This document shows, piece by piece, positions 43,911 to 53,020 of a stretch of DNA of 58,241 nt. The first letter of the stretch is position 1. The number at the start of each line of letters is the position of its first letter. The position numbers and the translations under genes are program-made. The stretch covers positions 71,756-129,996 of the forward strand of contig DKQT01000036.1 in NCBI GenBank assembly GCA_002471845.1, read 5' to 3'. The notes under the pieces were generated by a model that searched no databases, was not told the origin of the DNA, and was given only the letters and a program-made list of their open reading frames with translations. Source of the DNA: Fidelibacterota bacterium UBA7301 (GTDB taxonomy: Bacteria; Fidelibacterota; Marinisomatia; Marinisomatales; TCS55).

Positions 43911-44753
43911 TTAATCCCTACTTGAAAATAATTTAATTACAGGAATAGTAAAAAATTCTAATATACTTACCAACATGGCCAACGGGAGTGAAAATGGAAT
44001 TTGATAGGGTTTAATATGCTTCGCCACCAATTTCATTTTCCCCATATGTTTTCTTTTCCATTTAGCAATGGAAAACTGCCCTCCCATAGAAACTGAAACT
44101 TTATGCCATACTTTTGACTCTGAAATAAAAATAATTCTCCCTCCCTCTTGTTTAAATCGCAAGGATAAATCCACATCCTCTGCATACATCGGGAAGGATT
44201 CGTCGAACATCCCGATGGAGTCAAAATCATTAGAACGCATAGCTACACAGCAGCCCGTTCCATAGTCTATTTCCCTATTCACAGAAAATTCAGCGGAATC
44301 TTTTTCCCTGATTCCAATATGCCAAATCAATCCCATCCATAAATTTACCTTCCCCCCTGCAAACCAAATGGTATCCGGTTTATTCGCATAATATATTTTG
44401 GGCGCAGTTTGTTTTGCATTAGTATTTGATTCTAAAGCAGTAATTAATGGCTCTACAAAATGGGGGTCAACAAATGTATCATTGTTTAGAAAAATTGAGT
44501 AATCTGCTTTTTCTTTAACCAACTTGAATCCAGCGTTATTTCCCCCTGCAAAGCCGATATTTTCGGGCAATTTAATAATATTAACATCCGGATAATTTTC
44601 TTTGATTGAAATAACAGAATCATCTGTTGAACCATTATCAATCACAACCACTTTAGCGTTTGAATAAGAAATATTTTTTAGTGACTTAAGACAATCTAGA
44701 GTCAAATCTTTCCCATTCCAATTCAGGACAAATATATTTACTGAATCAGCCAT
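43911..44753 (-). CDS. Glycosyltransferase family 2, rhamnosyltransferase-like
   Basis: A 280-residue GT2 of the WcaE/RfbF-like group. The N-terminus VNIFVLNWNGKDLTLDCLKS, VVVIDNGSTDDS near 35-46, NIGFAGGNN near 64-72 and the metal site IFLNNDTFVD near 88-97 are diagnostic of rhamnosyltransferase-like enzymes. MYAEDVDLSLR near 190 carries the acceptor-side ED motif. A hydrophobic C-terminal segment suggests membrane contact. It overlaps the GT4 gene by one base. The 100 AT-rich bases before the radical SAM gene show no clear hairpin. Confidence 0.87.
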   Translation of the reverse strand: MADSVNIFVLNWNGKDLTLDCLKSLKNISYSNAKVVVIDNGSTDDSVISIKENYPDVNIIKLPENIGFAGGNNAGFKLVKEKADYSIFLNNDTFVDPHFVEPLITALESNTNAKQTAPKIYYANKPDTIWFAGGKVNLWMGLIWHIGIREKDSAEFSVNREIDYGTGCCVAMRSNDFDSIGMFDESFPMYAEDVDLSLRFKQEGGRIIFISESKVWHKVSVSMGGQFSIAKWKRKHMGKMKLVAKHIKPYQIPFSLPLAMLVSILEFFTIPVIKLFSSRD

Positions 44754-45862
44754 TATGATTGGGCCAACTCCAATACAACTTTTGCAAAATTTTCCCAGGA
44801 AAACCGTTTCTTGTATTCAGCAATAAATGGCGGATATTGATCCATATCAGATTTGAAATATTGCATAACACCTTTTGCTATACTGGCCGAATCTGGTTCA
44901 CAAACAAACCCGGTTTTACCTACTTCTACTATTTCAGGCAACCCCCCCACATTGGATACTACAACCGGTTTGTTAAAATGATAAGCAATGGGGACCACCC
45001 CGCTTTGAGTTGCGGATTTATAGGGCAGAACAATCAAATCAGAAGCACAAAAATATTGGTTCACTTTCTCATTGGGAACAAACTCGAATCTGAATTCAAC
45101 CACGTCTGAAACGCCATTTTTCTCGGCCAATTGAATATATTCATTTTCATCTCCATAGCATTCCCCAACGACCAATATTTTGAAATTATCGAGCTTTCCC
45201 TTAAGGTATTTGGCCGATTCGATCAGGATATCGAGTCCCTTATAATCCCGGATCAATCCAAAATTGAGGATGATTTTTTCTGATGAAACGCCCACCTGTT
45301 CCCTGGCAGTTTTTTGGTCCAGGCATTCACCGAATATGTCGTAAATGGGATGAGGCGTCTTTCGATATTTTGGATTTGGTTCAATTTTTTTCAGGTCCTT
45401 CTCAACCGTTTTTGACATAACGATAAACCCGTCACAATAACTGAAAAACTTTGCTGTCATAAATGAATCGGTAGTTCGAGGTTCATGAGGATTAATATTG
45501 TTACAATTAACGATAATTTGGGCACCGCAGTTTTTCTTTATCCTTTTGGTAATGGATGAAAAAGCGGGGGCAAAAAAGGGCATCCAATATTGGAAAATAA
45601 CCATATCTGGAGAAATGGCGTTTATATACTTCGCTGTCCTTTTCCATGAAAAAGGATTAACCGAATTAATTAATGGTTCTGCATTTTCTCCTTTAAAATC
45701 AAAAAATTGGGTCTTTCCCGGGAAAAGATATTTAGGATATTGGAGTGAGAAAGAAACTCGATATACATCATGATTTTTGGAAAGTACTTTTGCCAAGGAA
45801 TGGTTAAACATGGATATACCACCCCGATAGGGTGGAAACGGCCCGACAAGAACGATCTTCAT
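44753..45862 (-). CDS. Glycosyltransferase family 4
   Basis: A 369-residue GT-B retaining transferase. The N-terminal PPYRGGISMFNHSLAK loop contains the glycine motif for the donor phosphate, and the C-terminal domain has ILNFGLIRDYKGLD near 195-208 and VSNVGGLPEIVEVGKTG near 318-334 (EX7E region). It is 18 bases downstream of a DPM1-like gene and overlaps the following GT2 gene. Donor unknown; mannose, glucose and GlcNAc are common in the family. Confidence 0.89.
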   Translation of the reverse strand: MKIVLVGPFPPYRGGISMFNHSLAKVLSKNHDVYRVSFSLQYPKYLFPGKTQFFDFKGENAEPLINSVNPFSWKRTAKYINAISPDMVIFQYWMPFFAPAFSSITKRIKKNCGAQIIVNCNNINPHEPRTTDSFMTAKFFSYCDGFIVMSKTVEKDLKKIEPNPKYRKTPHPIYDIFGECLDQKTAREQVGVSSEKIILNFGLIRDYKGLDILIESAKYLKGKLDNFKILVVGECYGDENEYIQLAEKNGVSDVVEFRFEFVPNEKVNQYFCASDLIVLPYKSATQSGVVPIAYHFNKPVVVSNVGGLPEIVEVGKTGFVCEPDSASIAKGVMQYFKSDMDQYPPFIAEYKKRFSWENFAKVVLELAQS

Positions 45863-45880
45863 GTCTGAATAGTTAATTTG

Positions 45881-46807
45881 CTATGATCTGAGAATCCCCT
45901 TTACCCGGGATTCCTTATCCTGATTTGTATTGGCAATCATTTCCCCCACCAATCCAATAGAAAAGAATTGAATCCCGATAACAATGATGAGCACACCCAG
46001 CATGAGCAATGCCATATGTTTCGCAAAGGGTTCACCTAAAAAATATTTCAGATAAAGAACATAACAGTCTATTCCCAAGCCAATTAAAAAAGTAAATAGC
46101 CCGATTTGCCCGAAGAAGTAAAGAGGACTTTGTGTGTATTTTGACAAAAATAATATTGAGATCAAATCGAAGAATCCATGGAATAACCTTGAACCACCAT
46201 ACTTAGTAACACCATGAATTCGCGGCCTATGGTTTACGATCAATTCTGCCATCTTAAATTTTTTCTGTCCTGCGAGGGCAGGGATATAACGATGCCTGCC
46301 ACCATAAATTTCTAAAGTTTTAATGACAGCCCTACGGTAAATTTTTAATCCACAGTTAAAGTCGTGGATTTTAACCCCGGTGAATAATCGCGTAACCAAA
46401 TTAAAGAATTTGGATGGTACTTTTTTTGACAAAGGATCCCTGCGATTTTTCTTCCACCCTGAGACTAAGTCGTATCCTTCTTCCAATTTCTCAATCAAAT
46501 TAGGTATTTCCGCCGGATCATCCTGTAAATCCGCGTCCATGGTTACAATATAATTCCCTTCAGCATATTTAAATCCTTCGGCCAAGGCAGCCGATTTTCC
46601 GTAATTACGGTGGAACTGAATTAGGTTTATGTGGTTGTCTTTTTCACTCATTTCCTTTACAAAGTCGACTGATCCATCAGTAGATCCATCATCAATAAAC
46701 AGAATCTCATAGGATTCAAATGGTGTAAGAACTCGTGTTAATTCTCGATGAAGTTCCTGCAAGGAACCCACTTCATTATAAACTGGAATAACGACTGATA
46801 TATTCAT
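45881..46807 (-). CDS. Polyprenyl-phosphate glycosyltransferase (DPM1/ArnC-like GT2)
   Basis: A 308-residue enzyme that loads a sugar onto undecaprenyl phosphate. GT2 motifs VVIPVYNEVGSL (4-15), ILFIDDGSTDGS (33-44), MDADLQDDP (about 92-100) and the short helix GLKIYRR are clear. Two TM helices at the C-terminus (FGQIGLFTFLIGLGI; LLMLGVLIIVIGIQFFSIG) match the DPM1-like bacterial class. It would supply lipid-linked sugar to YfhO-type GT-C enzymes. It overlaps the lipoprotein gene stop by 4 bases. Confidence 0.9.
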   Translation of the reverse strand: MNISVVIPVYNEVGSLQELHRELTRVLTPFESYEILFIDDGSTDGSVDFVKEMSEKDNHINLIQFHRNYGKSAALAEGFKYAEGNYIVTMDADLQDDPAEIPNLIEKLEEGYDLVSGWKKNRRDPLSKKVPSKFFNLVTRLFTGVKIHDFNCGLKIYRRAVIKTLEIYGGRHRYIPALAGQKKFKMAELIVNHRPRIHGVTKYGGSRLFHGFFDLISILFLSKYTQSPLYFFGQIGLFTFLIGLGIDCYVLYLKYFLGEPFAKHMALLMLGVLIIVIGIQFFSIGLVGEMIANTNQDKESRVKGILRS

Positions 46808-47439
46808 GAATTCACCTTAACCGGGGGGATGGTTTCGGGAATTTTTCGAATTAGATGAGGATATTGTACATCATATTCCCGGTTCATCATTACCAGTTTA
46901 ATTATTTGTTTTTCAGCTTCCATATTAAAGGTCACATGTTCAACAAGGGGACCATGTTCTGTTTGGTTGGAGCGAAATTGAATCCCACCGGAAGTTTGTT
47001 CTGATTGACTTTTTATATTTTCCGGATCACTAAAAACTTTTGGGATTTCACCCCAAAGAAACGTCCGCATATCATGGGGTTGAATCATTTCAAAAAATGG
47101 CAGAGAAATAAGAATCGAAGCTCGATCATATCGCCTGTTATGAAGCATATCCCAAGCATCAATATTTTCATCTCCTAAAATGAGGAATAAGGTTTTCCTG
47201 CCTATTAAATCTTTGAACTGTAAGTAGGCTGTATCCCGGGAAGAAGTGAATGTGAAATTCAATCTGCCCTCTATTTCCCCTTTTGATAGGATATAACCCT
47301 GACCCCGGCAGAATTTTTTATCATCGAGATTTGGATATTTTATTCCACTATTACTTGTTGACTCAGAATGAATAGAGATCTGTTTTACACATCCCGCAAT
47401 CAAAAGAAATACCGCCCATGTGAAAATAGATTTATTCAG
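46804..47439 (-). CDS. LolB/DUF4292-like lipoprotein, probable CTG start
   Basis: A 211-residue lipoprotein if read from CTG at 47437-47439; the first conventional alternative, TTG at 47403, would cut through the signal peptide. Read from CTG the protein starts (M)NKSIFTWAVFLLIAGC, with lipobox LIAGC at Cys17. AAAGG lies 6 bases upstream, and the CTGAATAA overlap with the TPR gene copies the usual ATGAATAA coupling. The body (FKDLIGRKTLFLILGDE) resembles LolB or DUF4292 half-barrels, which carry lipoproteins or lipids; this family match is tentative. Confidence 0.65.
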   Translation of the reverse strand: MNKSIFTWAVFLLIAGCVKQISIHSESTSNSGIKYPNLDDKKFCRGQGYILSKGEIEGRLNFTFTSSRDTAYLQFKDLIGRKTLFLILGDENIDAWDMLHNRRYDRASILISLPFFEMIQPHDMRTFLWGEIPKVFSDPENIKSQSEQTSGGIQFRSNQTEHGPLVEHVTFNMEAEKQIIKLVMMNREYDVQYPHLIRKIPETIPPVKVNS

Positions 47440-49042
47440 GAGAAACCTTTTTAATTAGCCGTACATTTTTTTTATCTAAATCCAAAGCTCGCTGGTAATA
47501 ATCCAGAGCATTATCCACTTCTTGAATTTTCATGAAAACATCTCCCAAATGTTCAAGTACTATGGCATTATCCCCCTTAATCTTAACGGACGCCTCAATA
47601 TACTTTCGCGCTTTGTTGTTATCGTTCAACTTGAAGTATATCCAACCAATAGTATCTAAATATGATGGATTATCAGGGTCTAATGTGATGGCTTTCTTGG
47701 CCATTGTTAGCGCTTTTTCCAAATTATGTTCCCTCTCTACCAGGCTATAGGCATAATTATTAAACGCCTGGGCATCAGTACTGTCTGATTTAATGAGACG
47801 AATATAAATTTCATCCGATTTTTTCCATTCTTCTACCTCGTCGTACAAAATTGCCATAGAGTGAAGCACATTGGGTGAATTAGGGCGAATGCTTAATGCC
47901 CTTAAGAAATATTTTTTTGCTTCTTCGAATTGTTTTAACTGGTTGTGTCCCAGCCCCAGCAAATATTGAATTGAAAATATTTTTTTAAATGTATCTGAAA
48001 CAGACCCCAAAAGGGTGACGACTTCCTCGGGCTTTTTCTCATCTATAAAAACAAGGGATCGGCTATAATATCCTCTCCAATCTTCCGGGAAATTGATAAC
48101 CAACTGATCCGCAATTTTTGATGCATTTTCATTATCATTCGAATTCATATATAAATCAAATAAAGAAAAATAATAATTTGGATTCTCTGGAGAATTTTCT
48201 ACCGCCGATTTCAGCAATTTTAAGGCCTCTGCTTTTTCTCCAACCTGGTACAATAATAAACCCATTTGAGCCATTCTATCCAGCGACTCACCGTATTCAG
48301 CATTCAATTTTTTTATGAAGTCTATCCCTTCCTGGTAATTTTTTGTATTCATCACCAAATCTATATACATACCCATATACTGCGGTCGATTTGGGTCCAG
48401 TTCCGTTAAGCGTTTAAAAATGGATTGAGCCTGGTCAATATCTTTCATCTGCAGCGCCAATCTACCGGCAGTTTCCAATAATTCCGGACGGGAAGGCTCC
48501 AGGTCAAAAGCATCCTGGTAGAGTTTTAAAGATTCTGAATAATTTTGTTTTAATTTTTCAAGTTCAGCTAAGGCAATGATATATTTAACCTCATCCGGTT
48601 TTAACGCATGTAATTGTTCGAAAGGATTTTGAGCAGCCATATAATTTTTTTGTAAAATATATTGATCAGCCAGCATTTGGAGCGCCAGTTCATCTTTTGA
48701 ATCTAACTTGAGTGCTTTTTTCAAGTGTTTTTCTGCCATGTCCGGTTTACCTAAATTCCAATAACATTCTGCAATTGAAGTATGAATAGCACCCACACTC
48801 GGATCCAGTTCAACTGCTTGTTGGAATTCAATGATTGCCATGGCAAAATCACCTTGGTTCATCATCACTTGGCCATCCATGAAATGACGCAATCCTTCAG
48901 GGTTTGGTGTTTTTTCTGATTGGACTGAGGCTTCTTGGGGCGCCGCCTCTTCCTTCTTAGCAGGAGGTTTAGTGACTGCCGTTCCGCATCCAAAAATTAT
49001 CAGTGATAAGTAGAGGACTATGATGGTTTTAATCATTTTCAT
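47432..49042 (-). CDS. TPR-repeat lipoprotein
   Basis: A protein of about 536 residues with a lipoprotein signal ending in IIFGC (Cys near 19 from this start). Roughly a dozen tandem 34-residue TPR units fill most of the rest, with repeating A-x-x-x-x-x-A-L-x-L-D-P signatures (VELDPSVGAIHT, LDPDNPSYLDTIGWIYF). The open frame extends to 49069, but the ATG at 49042 fits the signal peptide and has AGAAG upstream. It probably scaffolds an envelope complex. It is coupled to the LolB-like gene. Confidence 0.85.
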   Translation of the reverse strand: MKMIKTIIVLYLSLIIFGCGTAVTKPPAKKEEAAPQEASVQSEKTPNPEGLRHFMDGQVMMNQGDFAMAIIEFQQAVELDPSVGAIHTSIAECYWNLGKPDMAEKHLKKALKLDSKDELALQMLADQYILQKNYMAAQNPFEQLHALKPDEVKYIIALAELEKLKQNYSESLKLYQDAFDLEPSRPELLETAGRLALQMKDIDQAQSIFKRLTELDPNRPQYMGMYIDLVMNTKNYQEGIDFIKKLNAEYGESLDRMAQMGLLLYQVGEKAEALKLLKSAVENSPENPNYYFSLFDLYMNSNDNENASKIADQLVINFPEDWRGYYSRSLVFIDEKKPEEVVTLLGSVSDTFKKIFSIQYLLGLGHNQLKQFEEAKKYFLRALSIRPNSPNVLHSMAILYDEVEEWKKSDEIYIRLIKSDSTDAQAFNNYAYSLVEREHNLEKALTMAKKAITLDPDNPSYLDTIGWIYFKLNDNNKARKYIEASVKIKGDNAIVLEHLGDVFMKIQEVDNALDYYQRALDLDKKNVRLIKKVSPE

Positions 49043-49107
49043 TGGATTTCTTCTCGGGAATCTAAACATTTAAGGCACTTTGTTGTTCCGAAAAACAGGG
49101 AGGTATT

Positions 49108-50805
49108 TTAACCACCTTCGATGATAGTGACCCCATTCCCACCATCGGATTTTGTTTTATACATTGCTTTGTCTGCTTTGTAGATCAGATCCCGTACCTG
49201 ATCTGAATGATAGGGAAATCCTGCCATTCCCGCACTGACTGTTATTTTGACTGCGATTCCGTTACTGAGAAAAGTTTTTTTCGCTATCGATTCCACAATT
49301 CTTTGGGCTAGAGGTATACACTGTTTAATATCTGTGTTCACGAGCAAAACCGCAAATTCTTCCCCACCATACCGTCCTACAACATCAATTGTACGTACAT
49401 TATCTGAAATAATTTTTGATACTTCCTGAAGCACATAATCACCATATAAATGGCCATAGGAATCATTGACAGTTTTAAATTTATCTAAATCCAATACAAC
49501 CAGGCCTAACATTTGATTAAATCGTCCTGCTCGATTGATTTCTTCCTCAAATCGATCCAAGAACGCTCTGTGGGTCAACAATCCCGTTAATCCATCATGG
49601 ATTGATGTAAGGTGCATCTTTTTATATTCTTGCTGCCAATTTAATATTGAGCTTACAGTTCCGCATAATAATTCAAACAACCGAATATCAGTTTCGGAAT
49701 AAATTTTAGACTTAAGCCTTTCCATCGTCACAGCACCAATAGGTTTCCCGCCCGATTTCAAGGGCACGCTTAAAACGGACATAAAATTAAATTCATCTTT
49801 TTCATCTGGTTTAAAGCGATTCAGTTCCGGATATTTATCAAACCAGGAATTGGAACAGAAAATTTTATTGTCTTGGACAGCCAACCCATGAAGCGTGTTT
49901 TGTATATGAAATTCTTCACCCTCATCTGCATCATCATGAAGACCATCCACAAGTTTAATTTCTGCTTTATTCTTATCTCCTTTTAATAGGACGATGGTTA
50001 ATTTATCATATTGAAAAAATGCGCGGCATAACCCGCGTATGGACTGAAATAGTTCAGATTCATCGGATTTGACTTCTAATTGATCAAATAAATTTGCTAT
50101 TCGTGCATTAAAATAATTGTCCACCATGAGCGATTCCATCCGCTCTAAATCTTCCATCCCGTGAGAAATGAATTGACTGAGTTTTTCGATAATTCCCTGA
50201 TCCCGGTCATGAATTGATGAAAAATGATCCACAAAAACCAGCAAGCAGCCAACTGTTTTTTCAGTGAATAAAATTGGGAAGCCCATCAAAGTTTCACTTC
50301 CGCGCCAGGTCTGACCGTCTATGATACCATCCCACCCGGGATTTTTATCGCTTTTTCTATTAATGATTAGATTACTTTTTTTTATGATTGGCGCAATGAT
50401 ATCATTTCCATCCTCAATAAAATCCCGAAAATCATCTTTAGATTTTTCCTGACAAGTATATCCTTTATTCTCTGGGTCAATCATGTAAATTGCCGCTGAA
50501 AACTGCGGATTAATATCCCTGATCAAATTGAGGATCTGTAAAAGTAATTTATTATAATGATTTTTTACAGCGGAAGAATAGGACGATTCATTGGCATTAT
50601 CCTCTGACTGATCATTTGAATTTAAATGTCCTTCACCGAGTTGAAAAACCTGCGGAAATGCAAATGAAATGAAGACGATTACGAGTCCTCCGACAGCTAT
50701 CCCTTTCAAGAGCGGAAATAAAATTCCACTCTGATCAGGATATACAAAAAGGATCAAAATGAGAAAAAAGAGAACAAGTACTGCGATTTGACGATAAAAT
50801 GTCAT
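49108..50805 (-). CDS. GGDEF diguanylate cyclase with GAF-like sensor regions
   Basis: A 565-residue membrane protein. Two TM helices (about 5-50) lead to two GAF-like regions (about 90-210 and 235-385; SVLSVPLKSGGKPIGAVTME is typical), then a GGDEF domain (about 395-560). The active site is intact as GGEEF near 477, and an inhibitory I-site RTID lies five residues before it, so it should make c-di-GMP with product feedback. A terminator separates it from the upstream anti-sigma gene. The TPR gene follows after 65 bases. Confidence 0.9.
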   Translation of the reverse strand: MTFYRQIAVLVLFFLILILFVYPDQSGILFPLLKGIAVGGLVIVFISFAFPQVFQLGEGHLNSNDQSEDNANESSYSSAVKNHYNKLLLQILNLIRDINPQFSAAIYMIDPENKGYTCQEKSKDDFRDFIEDGNDIIAPIIKKSNLIINRKSDKNPGWDGIIDGQTWRGSETLMGFPILFTEKTVGCLLVFVDHFSSIHDRDQGIIEKLSQFISHGMEDLERMESLMVDNYFNARIANLFDQLEVKSDESELFQSIRGLCRAFFQYDKLTIVLLKGDKNKAEIKLVDGLHDDADEGEEFHIQNTLHGLAVQDNKIFCSNSWFDKYPELNRFKPDEKDEFNFMSVLSVPLKSGGKPIGAVTMERLKSKIYSETDIRLFELLCGTVSSILNWQQEYKKMHLTSIHDGLTGLLTHRAFLDRFEEEINRAGRFNQMLGLVVLDLDKFKTVNDSYGHLYGDYVLQEVSKIISDNVRTIDVVGRYGGEEFAVLLVNTDIKQCIPLAQRIVESIAKKTFLSNGIAVKITVSAGMAGFPYHSDQVRDLIYKADKAMYKTKSDGGNGVTIIEGG

Positions 50806-50810
50806 ACTTA

Positions 50811-50854
50811 AAAATAAAAATCCCTGAAGTGAAATACATCAACAACAGGGATTT
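50811..50854 (-). terminator. Terminator after the sigma/anti-sigma unit
   Basis: AAATCCCTG (50818-50826) pairs with CAGGGATTT (50846-50854) around a 19-base loop. On the minus strand the stem is followed by a T-rich run (50811-50817). It closes holA-sigma-anti-sigma transcription just before the GGDEF gene. Confidence 0.7.
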
Positions 50855-50878
50855 AAATAAATTTTATTTTTTTATGAA

Positions 50879-51436
50879 TTAACGCTGGTCTTTTACAAAC
50901 TGAACTTTATCATTCAGCTTGAAATTTTTCTTTTTATTTAAAGTTGTATCCGCTGAATCAATCTCTGACGTGGCTAATACAGGAGCATTATTTGTTGGTG
51001 TAACCGGGTTAGATAAAACCGGATTAGGTGTTTCTGTTATATTCCCCGTAAAAGCGGGAGCATGATCGAAAGATTTGCCATTTTCCGGCCAAAGGCTAAC
51101 ACCCACTGTAATAAACGATGCTACAAGTACCGTCATGATACCGGCATATAAGGGCGTGAACCCAAAAAATGTTTTTGAAGGGCGTTCTACAATTTTTTTG
51201 GAAGGGCGGTTCCTTTCGATCTCAATTCTCCGGGATAAATTGGGCATAAATTTATCTGATGTTTTTATATCAGGCATATTTTTGATCGATTGCATGGTCG
51301 ATCTAATCGAATCTACAAGGTTTTTTGCATCCGCATTTTCATTCATATATGACTCAAATGCTTTCCTCTCAGAAAGACTCAGGTCATTTTCTAAATATGC
51401 AGAAATGGCATCTTCAAACTGGTAACGGTCCATCAA
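50879..51436 (-). CDS. Putative transmembrane anti-sigma factor
   Basis: A 185-residue protein just downstream (12 bases) of an ECF sigma gene. The N-terminal 80 residues form an acidic helical domain like the anti-sigma domain (FEDAISAYLENDLSLSERKA) but lack the His-x3-Cys-x2-Cys zinc motif. One TM helix spans about 95-115 (LYAGIMTVLVASFITVGVSL), leaving a Pro/Thr/Asn-rich periplasmic tail. It probably holds the sigma factor at the membrane until an envelope signal. The family match is by position and layout more than by sequence. Confidence 0.75.
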   Translation of the reverse strand: MMDRYQFEDAISAYLENDLSLSERKAFESYMNENADAKNLVDSIRSTMQSIKNMPDIKTSDKFMPNLSRRIEIERNRPSKKIVERPSKTFFGFTPLYAGIMTVLVASFITVGVSLWPENGKSFDHAPAFTGNITETPNPVLSNPVTPTNNAPVLATSEIDSADTTLNKKKNFKLNDKVQFVKDQR

Positions 51437-51447
51437 TAAATGTTCTC

Positions 51448-52020
51448 CTATTTCAAATCTTTTAATTCTTTTTGAAGCTGAATCCTTGCCCGGTTAATAC
51501 GGGATTTTACTGTTCCCAGCGGAACGTCCACTATCTTACTGATCTCTTCGTAAGAAAGTTCCTGAATATCTCGCAAGATTGTTACCGTCCTGAAATGAAG
51601 CGGTAAATTCTGAATAGCCGCTTGGATTTTTTTCTCAATGTATTCACTTTGGGCAACCTCATCCGTTTCGGGCGCAACTGCGGGAAGTTCATAATCACGA
51701 TCTTCTAACCCCATCTGACTGATACTGGTTACCTTGTGATGCTTTTTCTTCCGTAATTCAGTTTTAGCCAAATTCCCAGCGATGGTATAGATCCACGTAG
51801 AAAATTTGGCTATATTGCGGTAATAATGTTTATGGGTATAAAGCTTAAGTAATGCATCCTGGACAATGTCTTCCGCCTGCTCATTATCCTTTACAAAATG
51901 ATATATAAATGTCATTAGTTTATCCCGATAGCGATTCACCAGCTCTACATATGCCTGTTCATCCCCCTCCTGGAAGCGGGCTATCAATTCCTCGTCGGTA
52001 TAACGGAACTGATTATCCAT
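51448..52020 (-). CDS. ECF-type RNA polymerase sigma factor (RpoE-like)
   Basis: A sigma factor with region 2 (about residues 15-75 from this start; DNEQAEDIVQDALLKLYTH) and region 4 (about 125-175; LSYEEISKIVDVPLGTVKSR, a helix-turn-helix). The open frame begins at 52062, but the ATG at 52020, which overlaps the holA stop (ATGGATAA), fits the domain start better. An anti-sigma gene follows. It probably controls envelope-stress genes, and several candidate targets lie nearby. Confidence 0.9.
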   Translation of the reverse strand: MDNQFRYTDEELIARFQEGDEQAYVELVNRYRDKLMTFIYHFVKDNEQAEDIVQDALLKLYTHKHYYRNIAKFSTWIYTIAGNLAKTELRKKKHHKVTSISQMGLEDRDYELPAVAPETDEVAQSEYIEKKIQAAIQNLPLHFRTVTILRDIQELSYEEISKIVDVPLGTVKSRINRARIQLQKELKDLK

Positions 52021-53020
52021 TGCCAAGGGTTGCATAGACAAATTCGGTGATAGCTGATTCATCTTTTATCCTGGACGTTTTAAGCTGTTGATCAATTTGC
52101 GCCAAGCGCTTGAGCGCCAGAGTAATTTCATCACTTGTATATTGATTTGCATAAACGGGTAATTGCTTATTCACGCTATGTGATAGTCTGGTGAAACCCT
52201 TAAAGGCCCCATTTGTTCCCTTAGAAATTTTTAAAAATAATAATTCCTGGAAAAATTCTGTCAAGGGATATAATAAATTGATCATGGATGTATCCTGGGA
52301 CACCAAAGCACGACCAAGTTCCATGGATTCTTTCAATTTCCGCTGACCTAAAAAATGAAAGAATTCATATTGGCGGAATTTTCTTTTCCATCCTGAAAAT
52401 TTTTCAATTTCCTTTTTAGTGATTTCACTTGACGATCCTGCGGAAATTGCAATTTTGTCAATTTCATTTTTTAAATGGTTTAGGGAATCCCCTGCAATTT
52501 CAATAAGGGATTTTATAATCTCGGGTGATACGTGGTTAATTCCGTTTTTAGTAAAAAATGAATTGGCCCACTGGATCATTCCGCTCTCAAAGGGCGTGGA
52601 ACAGGAAACAGGTTTTACAGACTTCACCAAGGATTCCATGAATTTATTTTTTGCGCCAAACTCATCATGCATGATAACGAGTGTATGACCATCAGTTGGC
52701 CTTTGACAATATTCTACGAATTCATCCCGCGCTTTTCCTTTCAGGGCATTGGGGTTGCGGAGTAAAAAGAGCTTTTTGGCGCTGAAAAGATCCGCCGCCG
52801 TCAATTGATCGAGAATATCTTTGGAACTCATTTCATCAGGAATGAGGACCATTTTTTGGACCATCTCCTCCCCAAACAGGAATTTAGTGAGTGTTTCCAC
52901 AAAATGCTGCTGGAGGAATTGATCCTCACCCATTAAAAAGTGGACCGGTTTCAGGAATCCTGGTTTAAGGGAAGCAAGGCCATCCTTGAAAGAAGTTGTT
53001 TCTAATCTAAAGCGTGCCAT
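52013..53020 (-). CDS. holA: DNA polymerase III subunit delta
   Basis: A 335-residue clamp-loader subunit that opens the sliding clamp. The N-terminal pattern HFLMGEDQFLQQHFVETL and the middle SLNHLKNEIDKIAI are typical of HolA; the C-terminal collar domain includes YPLTEFFQELLFLKIS. There are no P-loop ATPase motifs, as expected for delta. It follows uppP with no gap and overlaps the sigma gene. Confidence 0.88.
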   Translation of the reverse strand: MARFRLETTSFKDGLASLKPGFLKPVHFLMGEDQFLQQHFVETLTKFLFGEEMVQKMVLIPDEMSSKDILDQLTAADLFSAKKLFLLRNPNALKGKARDEFVEYCQRPTDGHTLVIMHDEFGAKNKFMESLVKSVKPVSCSTPFESGMIQWANSFFTKNGINHVSPEIIKSLIEIAGDSLNHLKNEIDKIAISAGSSSEITKKEIEKFSGWKRKFRQYEFFHFLGQRKLKESMELGRALVSQDTSMINLLYPLTEFFQELLFLKISKGTNGAFKGFTRLSHSVNKQLPVYANQYTSDEITLALKRLAQIDQQLKTSRIKDESAITEFVYATLGNG

